The position numbers were made by a program, and so were the translations under genes. Positions 16,265 through 22,671 of a DNA stretch of 64,000 bases are shown here, in pieces. Source of the stretch: Sinosporangium album (lineage in GTDB: Bacteria > Actinomycetota > Actinomycetes > Streptosporangiales > Streptosporangiaceae); assembly GCF_900100605.1 (NCBI RefSeq), contig NZ_FNCN01000020.1, forward strand, positions 47,857 to 111,856, written 5' to 3'. The notes beneath the pieces are model-generated. The model made no database searches, was not told the origin of the DNA, and saw only the letters and a list, made by a program, of their open reading frames with translations. Position 1 is the first letter of the stretch. Each line of letters starts with the position of its first letter.

Positions 16265-16605
16265 GTGGTGACCTGCCAATCGAGGGTGACGGTGCCGGCG
16301 ACGAGCCGGGTGGGGGCTCCCCACGGGGCGATGAGTTTCAGGTCGTGGACGCCGTGGAGCCAGGTTTGGCCGGTGAATGTTTCGGCGGGTTGGAGCAGGC
16401 GGATGGTTCCTTCGAGGCCGCCGAGGACCATGGAGCCGTCGCCGGTGGAGAAGGTGAGCAGGAGCGGGCCGCGGATGTGGGTGCGCCAGTGCATGCGCCC
16501 CGACCATCCGGTGAGGTCGTACGGCTGCCCCTGTGCGTTGGTCCAGCGGAGGGTGCGGTCGAACGGCACGCCCTCAGCGGCGTGGATGTCCCATCGGCCT
16601 GTCAC
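16261..16605 (-). CDS. Phage structural protein of the fibre/baseplate module
   Basis: A 114-residue protein with the pattern WDIHAAEGVPFDRTLRW, then PYDLTGWSGRMHWRTHIRGP and LVAGTVTLDWQVTT. That is the layout of small phage proteins found next to fibre genes (variable F-x-L-x-W, DLTG, and a V-x-V-T end). These form a beta sandwich; the exact virion position is unknown. Coupled to the next gene by GTGA overlap. Confidence 0.6.
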   Translation of the reverse strand: MTGRWDIHAAEGVPFDRTLRWTNAQGQPYDLTGWSGRMHWRTHIRGPLLLTFSTGDGSMVLGGLEGTIRLLQPAETFTGQTWLHGVHDLKLIAPWGAPTRLVAGTVTLDWQVTT

Positions 16606-16633
16606 GGGTGGGGAGTATCCGGGTCGATGGTGG

Positions 16634-17224
16634 TTACCGTCTCAGCCGGTTCGGGTTCGCGCGCCGGGCTGCCACGACTGCGGCGGCGGCGCGCGCGAGG
16701 AAGTGCAGGCCGGCCGCATCGCTGCTGCCGAACTCGGATTCGGCGATGCGGCGGAACACCACTTCGGTTCCGCCGGTGACGCGGGTGCCTTCGACGGTGG
16801 CGGGAAGGGTGCTGGTCTTGGCGGCCACCGCGCCGGGAAGCGGGGCGCTCTCGCAGCGGCACCGCGTTTTCTGCTCGATGGGGAGGCGCGGGTCGCGGGG
16901 CTCTCGGGCGAGGTCGACGCCTGACGCGACTTTCCACCCGCCTGCGGGGTTGACGGCTTTCCCGTCTGGTCCTCTGCCTTTCCTGATGTAGGTGAGGCTG
17001 GGGAGCTGGTAGGACAGGTTTTCGGGGATCGTCTGCCCGTCAGCATGGTCGTGGGACGGGCGGACGCGCTCATCCTTCGCGGTTAGCCACGCCTTGGCGT
17101 CGGGGGCGCGTTCTCGGGTTTCACGAGTCACGGCTTCGCTGACGGCTTCTACCTCGCGGCGTACCGGCCCTGCGGCGAGACGTTTCGCGAAACCGGGAGT
17201 GAGTTGTACACGGCTGCGTGCCAT
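16634..17224 (-). CDS. MuF-like minor head protein
   Basis: A 196-residue protein. Its core has WLTAKDERVRPSHDHADGQ, then PRDPRLPIEQKTRCRCES. A DeRVRpsH...DGq...CRC signature marks the C-terminal domain of Mu gpF-like (SPP1 gp7-like) minor capsid proteins, which act in DNA ejection or head assembly. It lacks the large N-terminal part usual for the family. It is the first gene of the minus-strand fibre operon and appears to be translated from a leaderless or near-leaderless mRNA, since its late-type promoter ends 7 bases before the ATG. Confidence 0.6.
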   Translation of the reverse strand: MARSRVQLTPGFAKRLAAGPVRREVEAVSEAVTRETRERAPDAKAWLTAKDERVRPSHDHADGQTIPENLSYQLPSLTYIRKGRGPDGKAVNPAGGWKVASGVDLAREPRDPRLPIEQKTRCRCESAPLPGAVAAKTSTLPATVEGTRVTGGTEVVFRRIAESEFGSSDAAGLHFLARAAAAVVAARRANPNRLRR

Positions 17225-17231
17225 GGGTGGC

Positions 17232-17260
17232 GAGTATCGGCGGGGTGAGCCGCTATCGTC
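17232..17260 (-). promoter_or_regulatory. Late-type bipartite promoter for the minus-strand fibre operon
   Basis: On the minus strand GACGATAGCG (17260-17251), 12 bp, then GATACTC (17238-17232). The ATG at 17224 follows after 7 bases, the same short distance as at 19637 and 52451, which suggests a leaderless transcript. It is one of about 13 copies of a motif with constant spacing. Confidence 0.6.
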
Positions 17261-17314
17261 CCGGCCTGGCGCGCAGGTTACCGTGCGGCCCGCGCGTGTT
17301 CCAGGAAGGACACG

Positions 17315-17345
17315 TTCTTAGTTTCTTAGATTCTTACGTTCTTAG
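17315..17345. repeat. Four 8-bp tandem iterons, centromere-like (parC/parS)
   Basis: TTCTTAG occurs at 17315, 17323 and 17339, and TTCTTAC at 17331: exactly every 8 bp, four times. The array lies 110 bp upstream of parA in a rare A+T-rich patch. Arrays of 7-8-bp direct repeats upstream of parA are the binding sites for ribbon-helix-helix partition proteins (ParG, omega) in type Ib systems. This is therefore the probable centromere and perhaps the autoregulatory operator of parAB. Confidence 0.75.
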
Positions 17346-17454
17346 CGTCGCGCGCCGGACATGGTCGGCCGGGCTTCCCTCACTTCTCGCACATTAACGT
17401 CTGCGCCCGATACGATCAGCACGATACGTTGCCGCCAAGCGATCAGGAGCAGCC

Positions 17455-18255
17455 ATGTCTGCCGTCGTCATGTCCTTCGCCAGCTTGAAAGGCGGGGTCG
17501 GGAAGACCACCACAACCGCGAACTTCGGCGCGACCGCCGCCGACACGCACAAGCTCCGCGTCGCAATGTTCGACGCCGATCCCCAGGGCCAGCTTTCGGA
17601 CTGGTTCGGCGTCAAGCGCCGCCCGGGGCTCGGGTTCGCCGAGCTCATCAACCCGCCCAAGAGCGGCGCGCCCACCGTCCACGACACTCTCGTGCAGCCC
17701 GACACCGATGTGCCGCTGTACATCGTGCCGACCTCCTACGCCGAAATGGAGGACGTGGAGGGGCGCCTGACAACCGATCTGGAACTCGGAGGCATCACGG
17801 CGATCCGCCGCGTGCTCCAGCCGATTCTCGACGACTTCGACGTGATCCTCCTGGACACCCGCCCGAGCCTGGGGAACCTGACGAGCGCCGCGATGTGCGC
17901 CTCGAACGTCCTGGTACCGGTGACATCGCCGAATGTCACCTCGTTCCAGTCGACGATGACCGCTGTGGAGAAGGCGGAGCGGATCAGGCAGCTGCAGAAC
18001 CCGAACCTGGTCATCCCCGGCTGGTTGATGAACATGTGGGAGGACGGCGAGGAGGCGAGCACGGTGGTCCAGATGATGGCCAAACGCGAGATCGCGGCCT
18101 TCCAGCCGGCCATCTACCGCGGCAAGTACATTTCCAAGGGGTATCTGTTCGGCAATCCGTCGGTGTGGCAGTTTCCGAACCACTCCGGTTCCCATCAGGA
18201 CTACAAGCCGCTGACGCAGGCGGTGCTGTCCTCGATCGGTCTGGTGGCCGCGTGA
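17455..18255 (+). CDS. parA: ParA partition ATPase
   Basis: A 266-residue ParA/MinD-family P-loop ATPase. The deviant Walker A is LKGGVGKTTT (11-20, signature Lys 12), Walker A-prime is FDADPQGQ (39-46), and Walker B is ILLDTRPSLGN (131-141). It lacks the N-terminal DNA-binding domain of type Ia proteins, so it is type Ib, which fits the small iterons upstream. CAGGAG lies 5 bases before ATG 17455. Its stop overlaps the parB start (GTGA). In a plasmid or phage-plasmid it moves replicated copies apart by patterning on the nucleoid. Confidence 0.92.
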   Translation: MSAVVMSFASLKGGVGKTTTTANFGATAADTHKLRVAMFDADPQGQLSDWFGVKRRPGLGFAELINPPKSGAPTVHDTLVQPDTDVPLYIVPTSYAEMEDVEGRLTTDLELGGITAIRRVLQPILDDFDVILLDTRPSLGNLTSAAMCASNVLVPVTSPNVTSFQSTMTAVEKAERIRQLQNPNLVIPGWLMNMWEDGEEASTVVQMMAKREIAAFQPAIYRGKYISKGYLFGNPSVWQFPNHSGSHQDYKPLTQAVLSSIGLVAA

Positions 18256-19148
18256 CTGGCAATCGTCGCAGCAAGGAGAGGCGGAATCTGGACGAGGTCG
18301 TCTCGGAGGCGACCCGGCACGCGGTGCCTGGCTTGCCGACGCCTAAGTCGGTCGCCATCGTCCCGTTCACGGTCGACGATCAGATTCCGCCGCTGGTGCC
18401 CGCGCCCGCTCCTGAGCCTATGGTCGACAGCCTTTCAGCCCCCTCGGAAAGGGTTGAGGAGACTGCGGCGACGGCGGAGGATGACGGGCCTGTGGTCGAC
18501 AGCGCGGCTGCCCCCTCTCAACAGGAGGCTGCGGCGATGGCGCAGGAAGAGCTGCAAGCCGTTGCGGTCGCCGATGCCGTCGAGCCTGCGGTGGAGCGGC
18601 CGAGTGCGCCGGAACCGCCGATGGTCGTAGACGAGCCGGTCGGCGGCGGCGAAACCACCGGCCAGGTGGCTGAGCCTGCCACGAAGGCGAGGCGGAGCGC
18701 CAAGGCGAGGGCCGGGCGGGGTGTGGTGCGGCCAACCACGTCGGCGGACTGCAAGGGCGACGGCCGAGTGAAGCACACGCTGATGGTTCATAAGGATGTG
18801 CAGAGGAGGCTCGCTGAGCTCCAGTTCGAGGAGACCATGGCCGCGGGCAGGGAACAGCCGATGTGGCCGCATGTCGACGCGGCGCTGGCGGTGCTGCACC
18901 CGTCGCGGAACCCGGATCTGGCGAAGTGGATCGGCATCGGGGAAGAGCTGCTCGGGTACGACCCGGACGAGTTCACACAGTTCGGTCCTTTGATGCGGGG
19001 TTCGACGCGGGAAGGTATCCGTACGTTGCGGGTTCGGTTGAAGATGGCCGATGCCGGAGAGGTGGCCCAGCACCACGTCGTGACCGCCGCGCTCATCGCC
19101 TACCTGGACGTCTGGGATGCGCAAGGTCGGAGCATCCCCCAAACCTGA
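18252..19148 (+). CDS. Centromere-binding partner of ParA (ParB-like, RHH type)
   Basis: A 298-residue protein from GTG 18252, coupled to parA. The first 165 residues are low-complexity Ala/Pro/Glu. Then come two similar segments: VKHTLMVHKDVQRRLAELQF followed by PMWPHVDAALAVL, and IRTLRVRLKMADAGEVAQHH followed by VVTAALIAYL. Each reads as strand-helix-helix, so the protein may hold two ribbon-helix-helix units in one chain. No classical ParB/Spo0J HTH or CTPase motif is seen. It presumably binds the 8-bp iterons and stimulates ParA. Confidence 0.7.
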   Translation: MTGNRRSKERRNLDEVVSEATRHAVPGLPTPKSVAIVPFTVDDQIPPLVPAPAPEPMVDSLSAPSERVEETAATAEDDGPVVDSAAAPSQQEAAAMAQEELQAVAVADAVEPAVERPSAPEPPMVVDEPVGGGETTGQVAEPATKARRSAKARAGRGVVRPTTSADCKGDGRVKHTLMVHKDVQRRLAELQFEETMAAGREQPMWPHVDAALAVLHPSRNPDLAKWIGIGEELLGYDPDEFTQFGPLMRGSTREGIRTLRVRLKMADAGEVAQHHVVTAALIAYLDVWDAQGRSIPQT

Positions 19149-19169
19149 GAAGGGCGGAGGAAATCAAGC

Positions 19170-19493
19170 ATGCCGCAGTTGTATGTCGCCCCTGACCCCG
19201 ATATCGCGCGGCCTTCGGTCACGCTGGTCGATGCCGAGCCTGCTGCCCGGTTGCGTGGTGAGCGGCTGGTCGTGCGCGGCGCCAACGGGTGGGTGCGTGA
19301 TTTCCGTGCCGAGTCGGACCCGTACCGGTCTACTGACGGTTCGTGGCGGGTGCGTGTCCTGCCGGAGGCCGCCTGGTACACGCTCGTCGAGTGCGGGCTG
19401 ATCCCGCCGGATGTCCGCGTCGAGGACGTCCCGCTCGCTGGTGTGCTCGTGGAGACCTTCACACAGGAGGCGCCGGCTAGAACCTTGTGGTGA
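19170..19493 (+). CDS. Conserved phage protein of the head-tail junction region
   Basis: A 107-residue protein beginning MPQLYVAPDPDIARPSVTLV. It has VRDFRAESDPYRSTDGSWRV and a C-terminal LIPPDVRVEDVPLAG. A GGCGGAGG site lies upstream of ATG 19170. No domain is recognised. It follows parB by 21 bases and precedes the connector-like genes, so it is probably a structural or assembly factor. Confidence 0.55.
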   Translation: MPQLYVAPDPDIARPSVTLVDAEPAARLRGERLVVRGANGWVRDFRAESDPYRSTDGSWRVRVLPEAAWYTLVECGLIPPDVRVEDVPLAGVLVETFTQEAPARTLW

Positions 19494-19521
19494 GACTAGA
19501 ATCCCGCGGGTAAGGGGATAC

Positions 19522-19553
19522 GGGCGGCCGACCGGGTGACCGGGGAGCCGCCC
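19522..19553 (+). terminator. Hairpin before a late promoter
   Basis: GGGCGGC (19522-19528) pairs with GCCGCCC (19547-19553). It lies between the stop of 19170-19493 and the late-type promoter at 19602, and has no T run. It may end parAB-derived transcription. Weak on its own, but the terminator-then-promoter order recurs elsewhere. Confidence 0.4.
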
Positions 19554-19601
19554 ACGCTCGTTCAAGGGCGGCGGTTCACCGCTTCCCGGCCGCTGGAGCG
19601 A

Positions 19602-19630
19602 GACGCAAACCTGCCCCGCCCTGCACCCTG
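19602..19630 (+). promoter_or_regulatory. Late-type bipartite promoter (leaderless)
   Basis: GACGCAAACC (19602-19611), 12 bp, CACCCTG (19624-19630). The ATG of the next gene is only 6 bases further on, so transcription would begin at or very near the start codon. The motif shares spacing and sequence with the other copies. Confidence 0.65.
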
Positions 19631-19636
19631 CCGGGC

Positions 19637-19873
19637 ATGAACCACATGGTCAACTTCGCCCTTGCGCATCCGATCGGCCCTAAAACCTGCCGCCAGCTCG
19701 GCATCGAGGAAGCCGAGCACCCGGTAGGCGCGTCCCTCACGATGCAGTACGGCCAGGCGATGCGCCTGGTCTCAGCGGGCTACGTCGCCGGCGCTGACCC
19801 GCAGGATCCGGCGTCGGTGCAGAAGGCGCTGAAGCCGGTGAAGGCCAAGCCCGCCGGGTCGGCGTCCGCGTAG
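19637..19873 (+). CDS. Small head-tail connector-region protein
   Basis: A 78-residue protein (MNHMVNFALAHPIGPKTCRQ) with MRLVSAGYVAGADPQDP near the middle. It is a size and pattern common for short genes just before tail terminators in actinophages. There is no Shine-Dalgarno sequence, in keeping with a leaderless mRNA from the promoter that ends at 19630. The last base of its stop is the first base of the next GTG start. Confidence 0.6.
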   Translation: MNHMVNFALAHPIGPKTCRQLGIEEAEHPVGASLTMQYGQAMRLVSAGYVAGADPQDPASVQKALKPVKAKPAGSASA

Positions 19874-20307
19874 TGTCTGCTGAGGATCTGGCCCGCGCCG
19901 ACCCGGTCCCGGTGGTGCTGGAGTGGCTGTCGGGCCATGCTTCGGTGACCGGTGTGCTGGGCGGCGCGGGCAGGGTCGGCCCCTACCACGAGCCGCCCTA
20001 CCCGCGGCTGAAGGTCGCCGACGTGCCGGGCGGCACAGACAGCTACCTGACGCGGCTGGTGGTGGTGAGGGTCCAGGTCGAGGCGCTCGGCAGCGTCGAC
20101 GGCGGCCCGGGTAAGGAGCTGCTTCGCCGGATCCTGTACACAGCGCTGGGTGCGTTGGAGGAGCTGCCGAGAGCCGGCCCCGCGCCGGTCGGGCCGGTGA
20201 TCGTGGCGGTGCGGCCCGCGCAGGCCGGGGGGTATGTGCCGGAGGCGGACGGCCGTCCCCGGTATCTGGCGGTGGCGAACGTGATCTGCCACCCCACCTA
20301 CCCGTGA
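19873..20307 (+). CDS. Tail terminator-like protein
   Basis: A 144-residue protein (GTG 19873). Its features are VLEWLSGHASVTGVLGG, a central YLTRLVVVRVQVEALG strand, a helix GKELLRRILYTALGALEEL, and a C-terminal PRYLAVANVICHP strand. This strand-helix-strand layout and position (after small connectors, before the major tail protein) fit tail terminator/completion proteins that cap the tail tube. Function inferred from layout and synteny. Confidence 0.6.
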   Translation: MSAEDLARADPVPVVLEWLSGHASVTGVLGGAGRVGPYHEPPYPRLKVADVPGGTDSYLTRLVVVRVQVEALGSVDGGPGKELLRRILYTALGALEELPRAGPAPVGPVIVAVRPAQAGGYVPEADGRPRYLAVANVICHPTYP

Positions 20308-20308
20308 C

Positions 20309-20884
20309 TCAGTCCAGGAGTGACATCTGGGTGCCGTGCCCGCCGGCGGTCTGTATGGCGCGGCGGGTCTGCTCCCGCCGGGTGCCGATGTTTTTCAGGT
20401 GGCGTTGGCGGCGGCACGGTTCGCATTCGCGCTCGTGGGGGCGCGAGGGGCGTACGTACACGTTGGCGGGGTCGGACAGGTCGTGCGGGCCGAACTCGCC
20501 GTCGCACCATTCTTTGCGGGCGTTGATACCGGTTGGGGCTCCGGAGCGGATGGTGTTCTCGCGGTGGGTGGCCGCCTTCAGGTGCGCCAGGTTGATGCAT
20601 CGGCGGTGGGGGCAGTCAGGGCCGGGTGGGCAGTAGTCGGGGTCGTGGCACAGGTGGTCGGGTTCCAGGCCGGCGAGCAGCGGCCCGTGTGTCTGTTCGA
20701 ACATCCAGCGGGCGACGAACAGTTTCCGCCTGGCGGTCCACAGGATGGCGTAGCCGGCGTCGTTGACGGTCCGGGTCCACATGGTGCAGGCGCCCAGGTG
20801 GGGGGCGTGGATGGGGATGCTGCCGGGGGCGAGGTGTGCGTGGATGCGGCGCATCACCCGCTCGGTGTCCAACCGCTTCCGCAT
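20309..20884 (-). CDS. HNH endonuclease, opposite strand inside the tail operon
   Basis: A 191-residue protein. LEPDHLCH (73-80), then CPHRRCINLAHLKAATHREN (91-110) is an HNH core with Cys pairs, as in homing endonucleases of the McrA/I-HmuI type. A later CDGEFGPHDLSDPANVYV and CEPCRRQRH is a second DNA-contact or zinc segment typical of phage versions. It sits alone on the minus strand between tail terminator and major tail genes, 1 base from the former's stop. It is therefore a likely free-standing mobile gene. ATG 20884 is preferred; a longer frame to 21532 is a shadow of the tail gene. Confidence 0.8.
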   Translation of the reverse strand: MRKRLDTERVMRRIHAHLAPGSIPIHAPHLGACTMWTRTVNDAGYAILWTARRKLFVARWMFEQTHGPLLAGLEPDHLCHDPDYCPPGPDCPHRRCINLAHLKAATHRENTIRSGAPTGINARKEWCDGEFGPHDLSDPANVYVRPSRPHERECEPCRRQRHLKNIGTRREQTRRAIQTAGGHGTQMSLLD

Positions 20885-20969
20885 AGCTTCCGCCCCGCTT
20901 TTGTGTCTCGGCTCTTGTCGAGTGTCGCAGGAGGCGCGGCCGTAGTGAAGGCGGCGGGCGTTGGAGGCG

Positions 20970-20998
20970 GACGTAAACCGCGGCGGCAGCCGATGATG
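20970..20998 (+). promoter_or_regulatory. Late-type bipartite promoter for the major tail protein
   Basis: GACGTAAACC (20970-20979), 12 bp, GATGATG (20992-20998). It lies 78 bases before the chosen start of the major tail protein gene, the longest leader in the set. It is just downstream of the HNH gene start, which needs the tail genes to have their own promoter. Confidence 0.55.
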
Positions 20999-21076
20999 CG
21001 CCGTTGAGGGTCCCCACCCGTCCGCCGCCCCGGCCTGCCCAGGAGGGGGTGGCTTCCTGGTGTGGGAGGGGCTCCC

Positions 21077-21658
21077 GTGGGTGCCGAGAACATTTTCACT
21101 CCGCAGCATGCGCTGCTGTACCTGGCTCCGGTCGGTACGGCCGCGCCCGAAGGACCGACCGTCACCATGCCGGCCGCCTGGAAAAGCGTCGGCATGTTCA
21201 CGCCCGACTCGCTGAACTGGTCGGGCGATCCCGAGTTTCAGGAGACCGAAGCCCACCAGTCGGCGTATCCGGTGAAGGTGTGGCAGACCAAGGACGCCGC
21301 AAATCTTGAGGTCGAGCTGCTGGAGTGGTCCGGCGACAACTTCAAGGCGGTGTACGGCGGCGGCACGATCGAGGCGATCACGCCTGCGGGCGGCGGCGCC
21401 GTGTATTACAAGTACACGCCGCCGTCGATCGGGTCGCGTACCGAGGTGGCGGCGTGCCTGGAGCTCGGCGACGGCACCCGCCGGATGCGGCGCATCATCC
21501 CGCGGTGCATGCAGCGTGAGGGTGTGCAGCACGAGCTCGGCCGTGACGCCTCAGCGACGCTGCCGATGAACCTGTCAGTGCTCGGCAGCGATGTCGGCTC
21601 GGCGTTCTACGACTTCTTCTCGGCCGAGTTCGCATCTTTCGCGCCTCCGACCCCGTAA
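21077..21658 (+). CDS. Major tail protein (tail tube)
   Basis: About 193 residues. GTG 21077 follows GGGAGG at the proper distance; an in-frame GTG at 21062 is possible. The sequence VGAENIFTPQHALLYLAPVG, then MPAAWKSVGMFTPDSLNWSG, and a C-terminal MNLSVLGSDVGSAFYDFF fit a siphovirus tube subunit. A strong hairpin follows, letting it be made in excess over the downstream genes, as usual for this protein. Confidence 0.75.
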   Translation: MGAENIFTPQHALLYLAPVGTAAPEGPTVTMPAAWKSVGMFTPDSLNWSGDPEFQETEAHQSAYPVKVWQTKDAANLEVELLEWSGDNFKAVYGGGTIEAITPAGGGAVYYKYTPPSIGSRTEVAACLELGDGTRRMRRIIPRCMQREGVQHELGRDASATLPMNLSVLGSDVGSAFYDFFSAEFASFAPPTP

Positions 21659-21677
21659 ATAGGGGCTGGTGTGGGTG

Positions 21678-21704
21678 GGGCGGGACGGTAGTGCCGTCCC
21701 GCCC
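21678..21704 (+). terminator. Hairpin after the major tail gene
   Basis: GGGCGGGACGG (21678-21688) pairs with CCGTCCCGCCC (21694-21704) across a TAGTG loop and is followed by TTACTGTT. It is probably a partial terminator that lowers expression of the chaperone and tape-measure genes. Confidence 0.7.
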
Positions 21705-21754
21705 TTACTGTTGCGCGGCATCCGCACGCCGTATCCGATCGGGGGGCCGCCGCG

Positions 21755-22354
21755 ATGGTGGACGACGCATTCGTACTGGACCTTGACGCTGCCCGCGTGA
21801 GCCGTATCGGCACCGCGCAGCCGTACTACCCGCTGCGGTTCCGCGGCGAGGTCATCTGCGATCTGCCGGTGGAGCTGCCGGTGGACGTGCTCGCGCCGCT
21901 CGTCGACCTCAACCTGGACGCCGCGCTGATCGCCCGCACCGTCCTGGACGCGTTCTCCGCGACCGACAAGTTGCAGGCGGGGATGGGGATGCTCCAGATG
22001 TTCGTCGACCAGGTGATCATCAACCCGTCGCTGCCGAAGGATCTCGTGGAGGCCGTGCATCTGATGGGCGGCAAGTTGCTGGGCGCGGATGGCTATGCCC
22101 GGTTCGTCGCGGCCAGGCCGTCGATCGGGGACGTGCGTTCGCTGGTGATGGGCGTGGCGGGCCGGTCGGGGGTGGGCCTGGGGGAATCCCCGTCGTCGTC
22201 GAGCGGCTCCGGCGGTGGCGGGACCTCGACGCCGACTTCGCCGACCGCGGCATCGACATCACCCGCATCTGGTACCGCCCTGGGCAGCCCGGTTTCATCG
22301 GCACCCGACGTTTCCTCGACCTCGCCGACCGTCTCCGCCCTGATGCCCGGGTGA
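21755..22354 (+). CDS. Tail assembly chaperone, frame 0 product (gpG-like)
   Basis: A 199-residue frame. About the first 140 residues look folded (VLDLDAARVSRIGTAQPYYP, LQMFVDQVIINPSLPKDLVE). After VGLGE the frame becomes Ser/Thr/Pro-rich and non-protein-like, while the -1 frame becomes clearly coding. This is the classic G/GT arrangement between the major tail protein and the tape measure. Both products would coat the tape measure during assembly. Confidence 0.8.
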   Translation: MVDDAFVLDLDAARVSRIGTAQPYYPLRFRGEVICDLPVELPVDVLAPLVDLNLDAALIARTVLDAFSATDKLQAGMGMLQMFVDQVIINPSLPKDLVEAVHLMGGKLLGADGYARFVAARPSIGDVRSLVMGVAGRSGVGLGESPSSSSGSGGGGTSTPTSPTAASTSPASGTALGSPVSSAPDVSSTSPTVSALMPG

Positions 22355-22590
22355 ACACCAGCCCAGAGGCGCGGGCGCAGCCGTGGGACGCCACCCACGA
22401 GCTGCTCGCCCAGCTGATCGAGGAGGTGGGGATCCTGGCGGCCGACCACCGCCGTAAGAAGCCGCGGGAGGTTCCGCGTCCGGCGTACATGCGGCGCGGC
22501 CGACGCAGACGCCCGGCCGGCGGCAGCGGCGGCGGCGGTATGGACCACGCGTTCGGGGTGATGCTGTCCACCACCCGCGCCCCCCTGTGA
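22183..22590 (+). CDS. Tail assembly chaperone extension made by -1 frameshift (T domain)
   Basis: In the -1 frame from 22183 the sequence reads GIPVVVERLRRWRDLDADFA, then DRGIDITRIWYRPG and so on, with no start codon at its head. It runs to a stop at 22590. It is entered by slipping at GGGGGA (22180-22185), where frame 0 reads CTG GGG GAA and -1 reads GGG GGA ATC. The fusion (21755 to 22590) is about 279 residues. The C-terminus is Arg-rich (RRKKPREVPRPAYMRRGRRR), as in other T domains that contact the tape measure. Confidence 0.75.
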   Translation, partial: GIPVVVERLRRWRDLDADFADRGIDITRIWYRPGQPGFIGTRRFLDLADRLRPDARVNTSPEARAQPWDATHELLAQLIEEVGILAADHRRKKPREVPRPAYMRRGRRRRPAGGSGGGGMDHAFGVMLSTTRAPL

Positions 22591-22611
22591 ACCCCCGGGT
22601 GATCGGGCGGG

Positions 22612-22640
22612 GACGGTAACCCGTCTGCCGCGCCACCCTC
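22612..22640 (+). promoter_or_regulatory. Late-type bipartite promoter for the tape measure gene
   Basis: GACGGTAACC (22612-22621), 12 bp, CACCCTC (22634-22640), preceded by GGG. The tape-measure GTG at 22672 is 31 bases downstream. Confidence 0.65.
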
Positions 22641-22671
22641 CTGCCCTGGGCTTATCGGGGGGTGGGCGCGG

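Noticed and set aside
17315..17345. CRISPR-like array
   Set aside because: Repeats are only 8 bp with no spacers; position upstream of parA points to a centromere.
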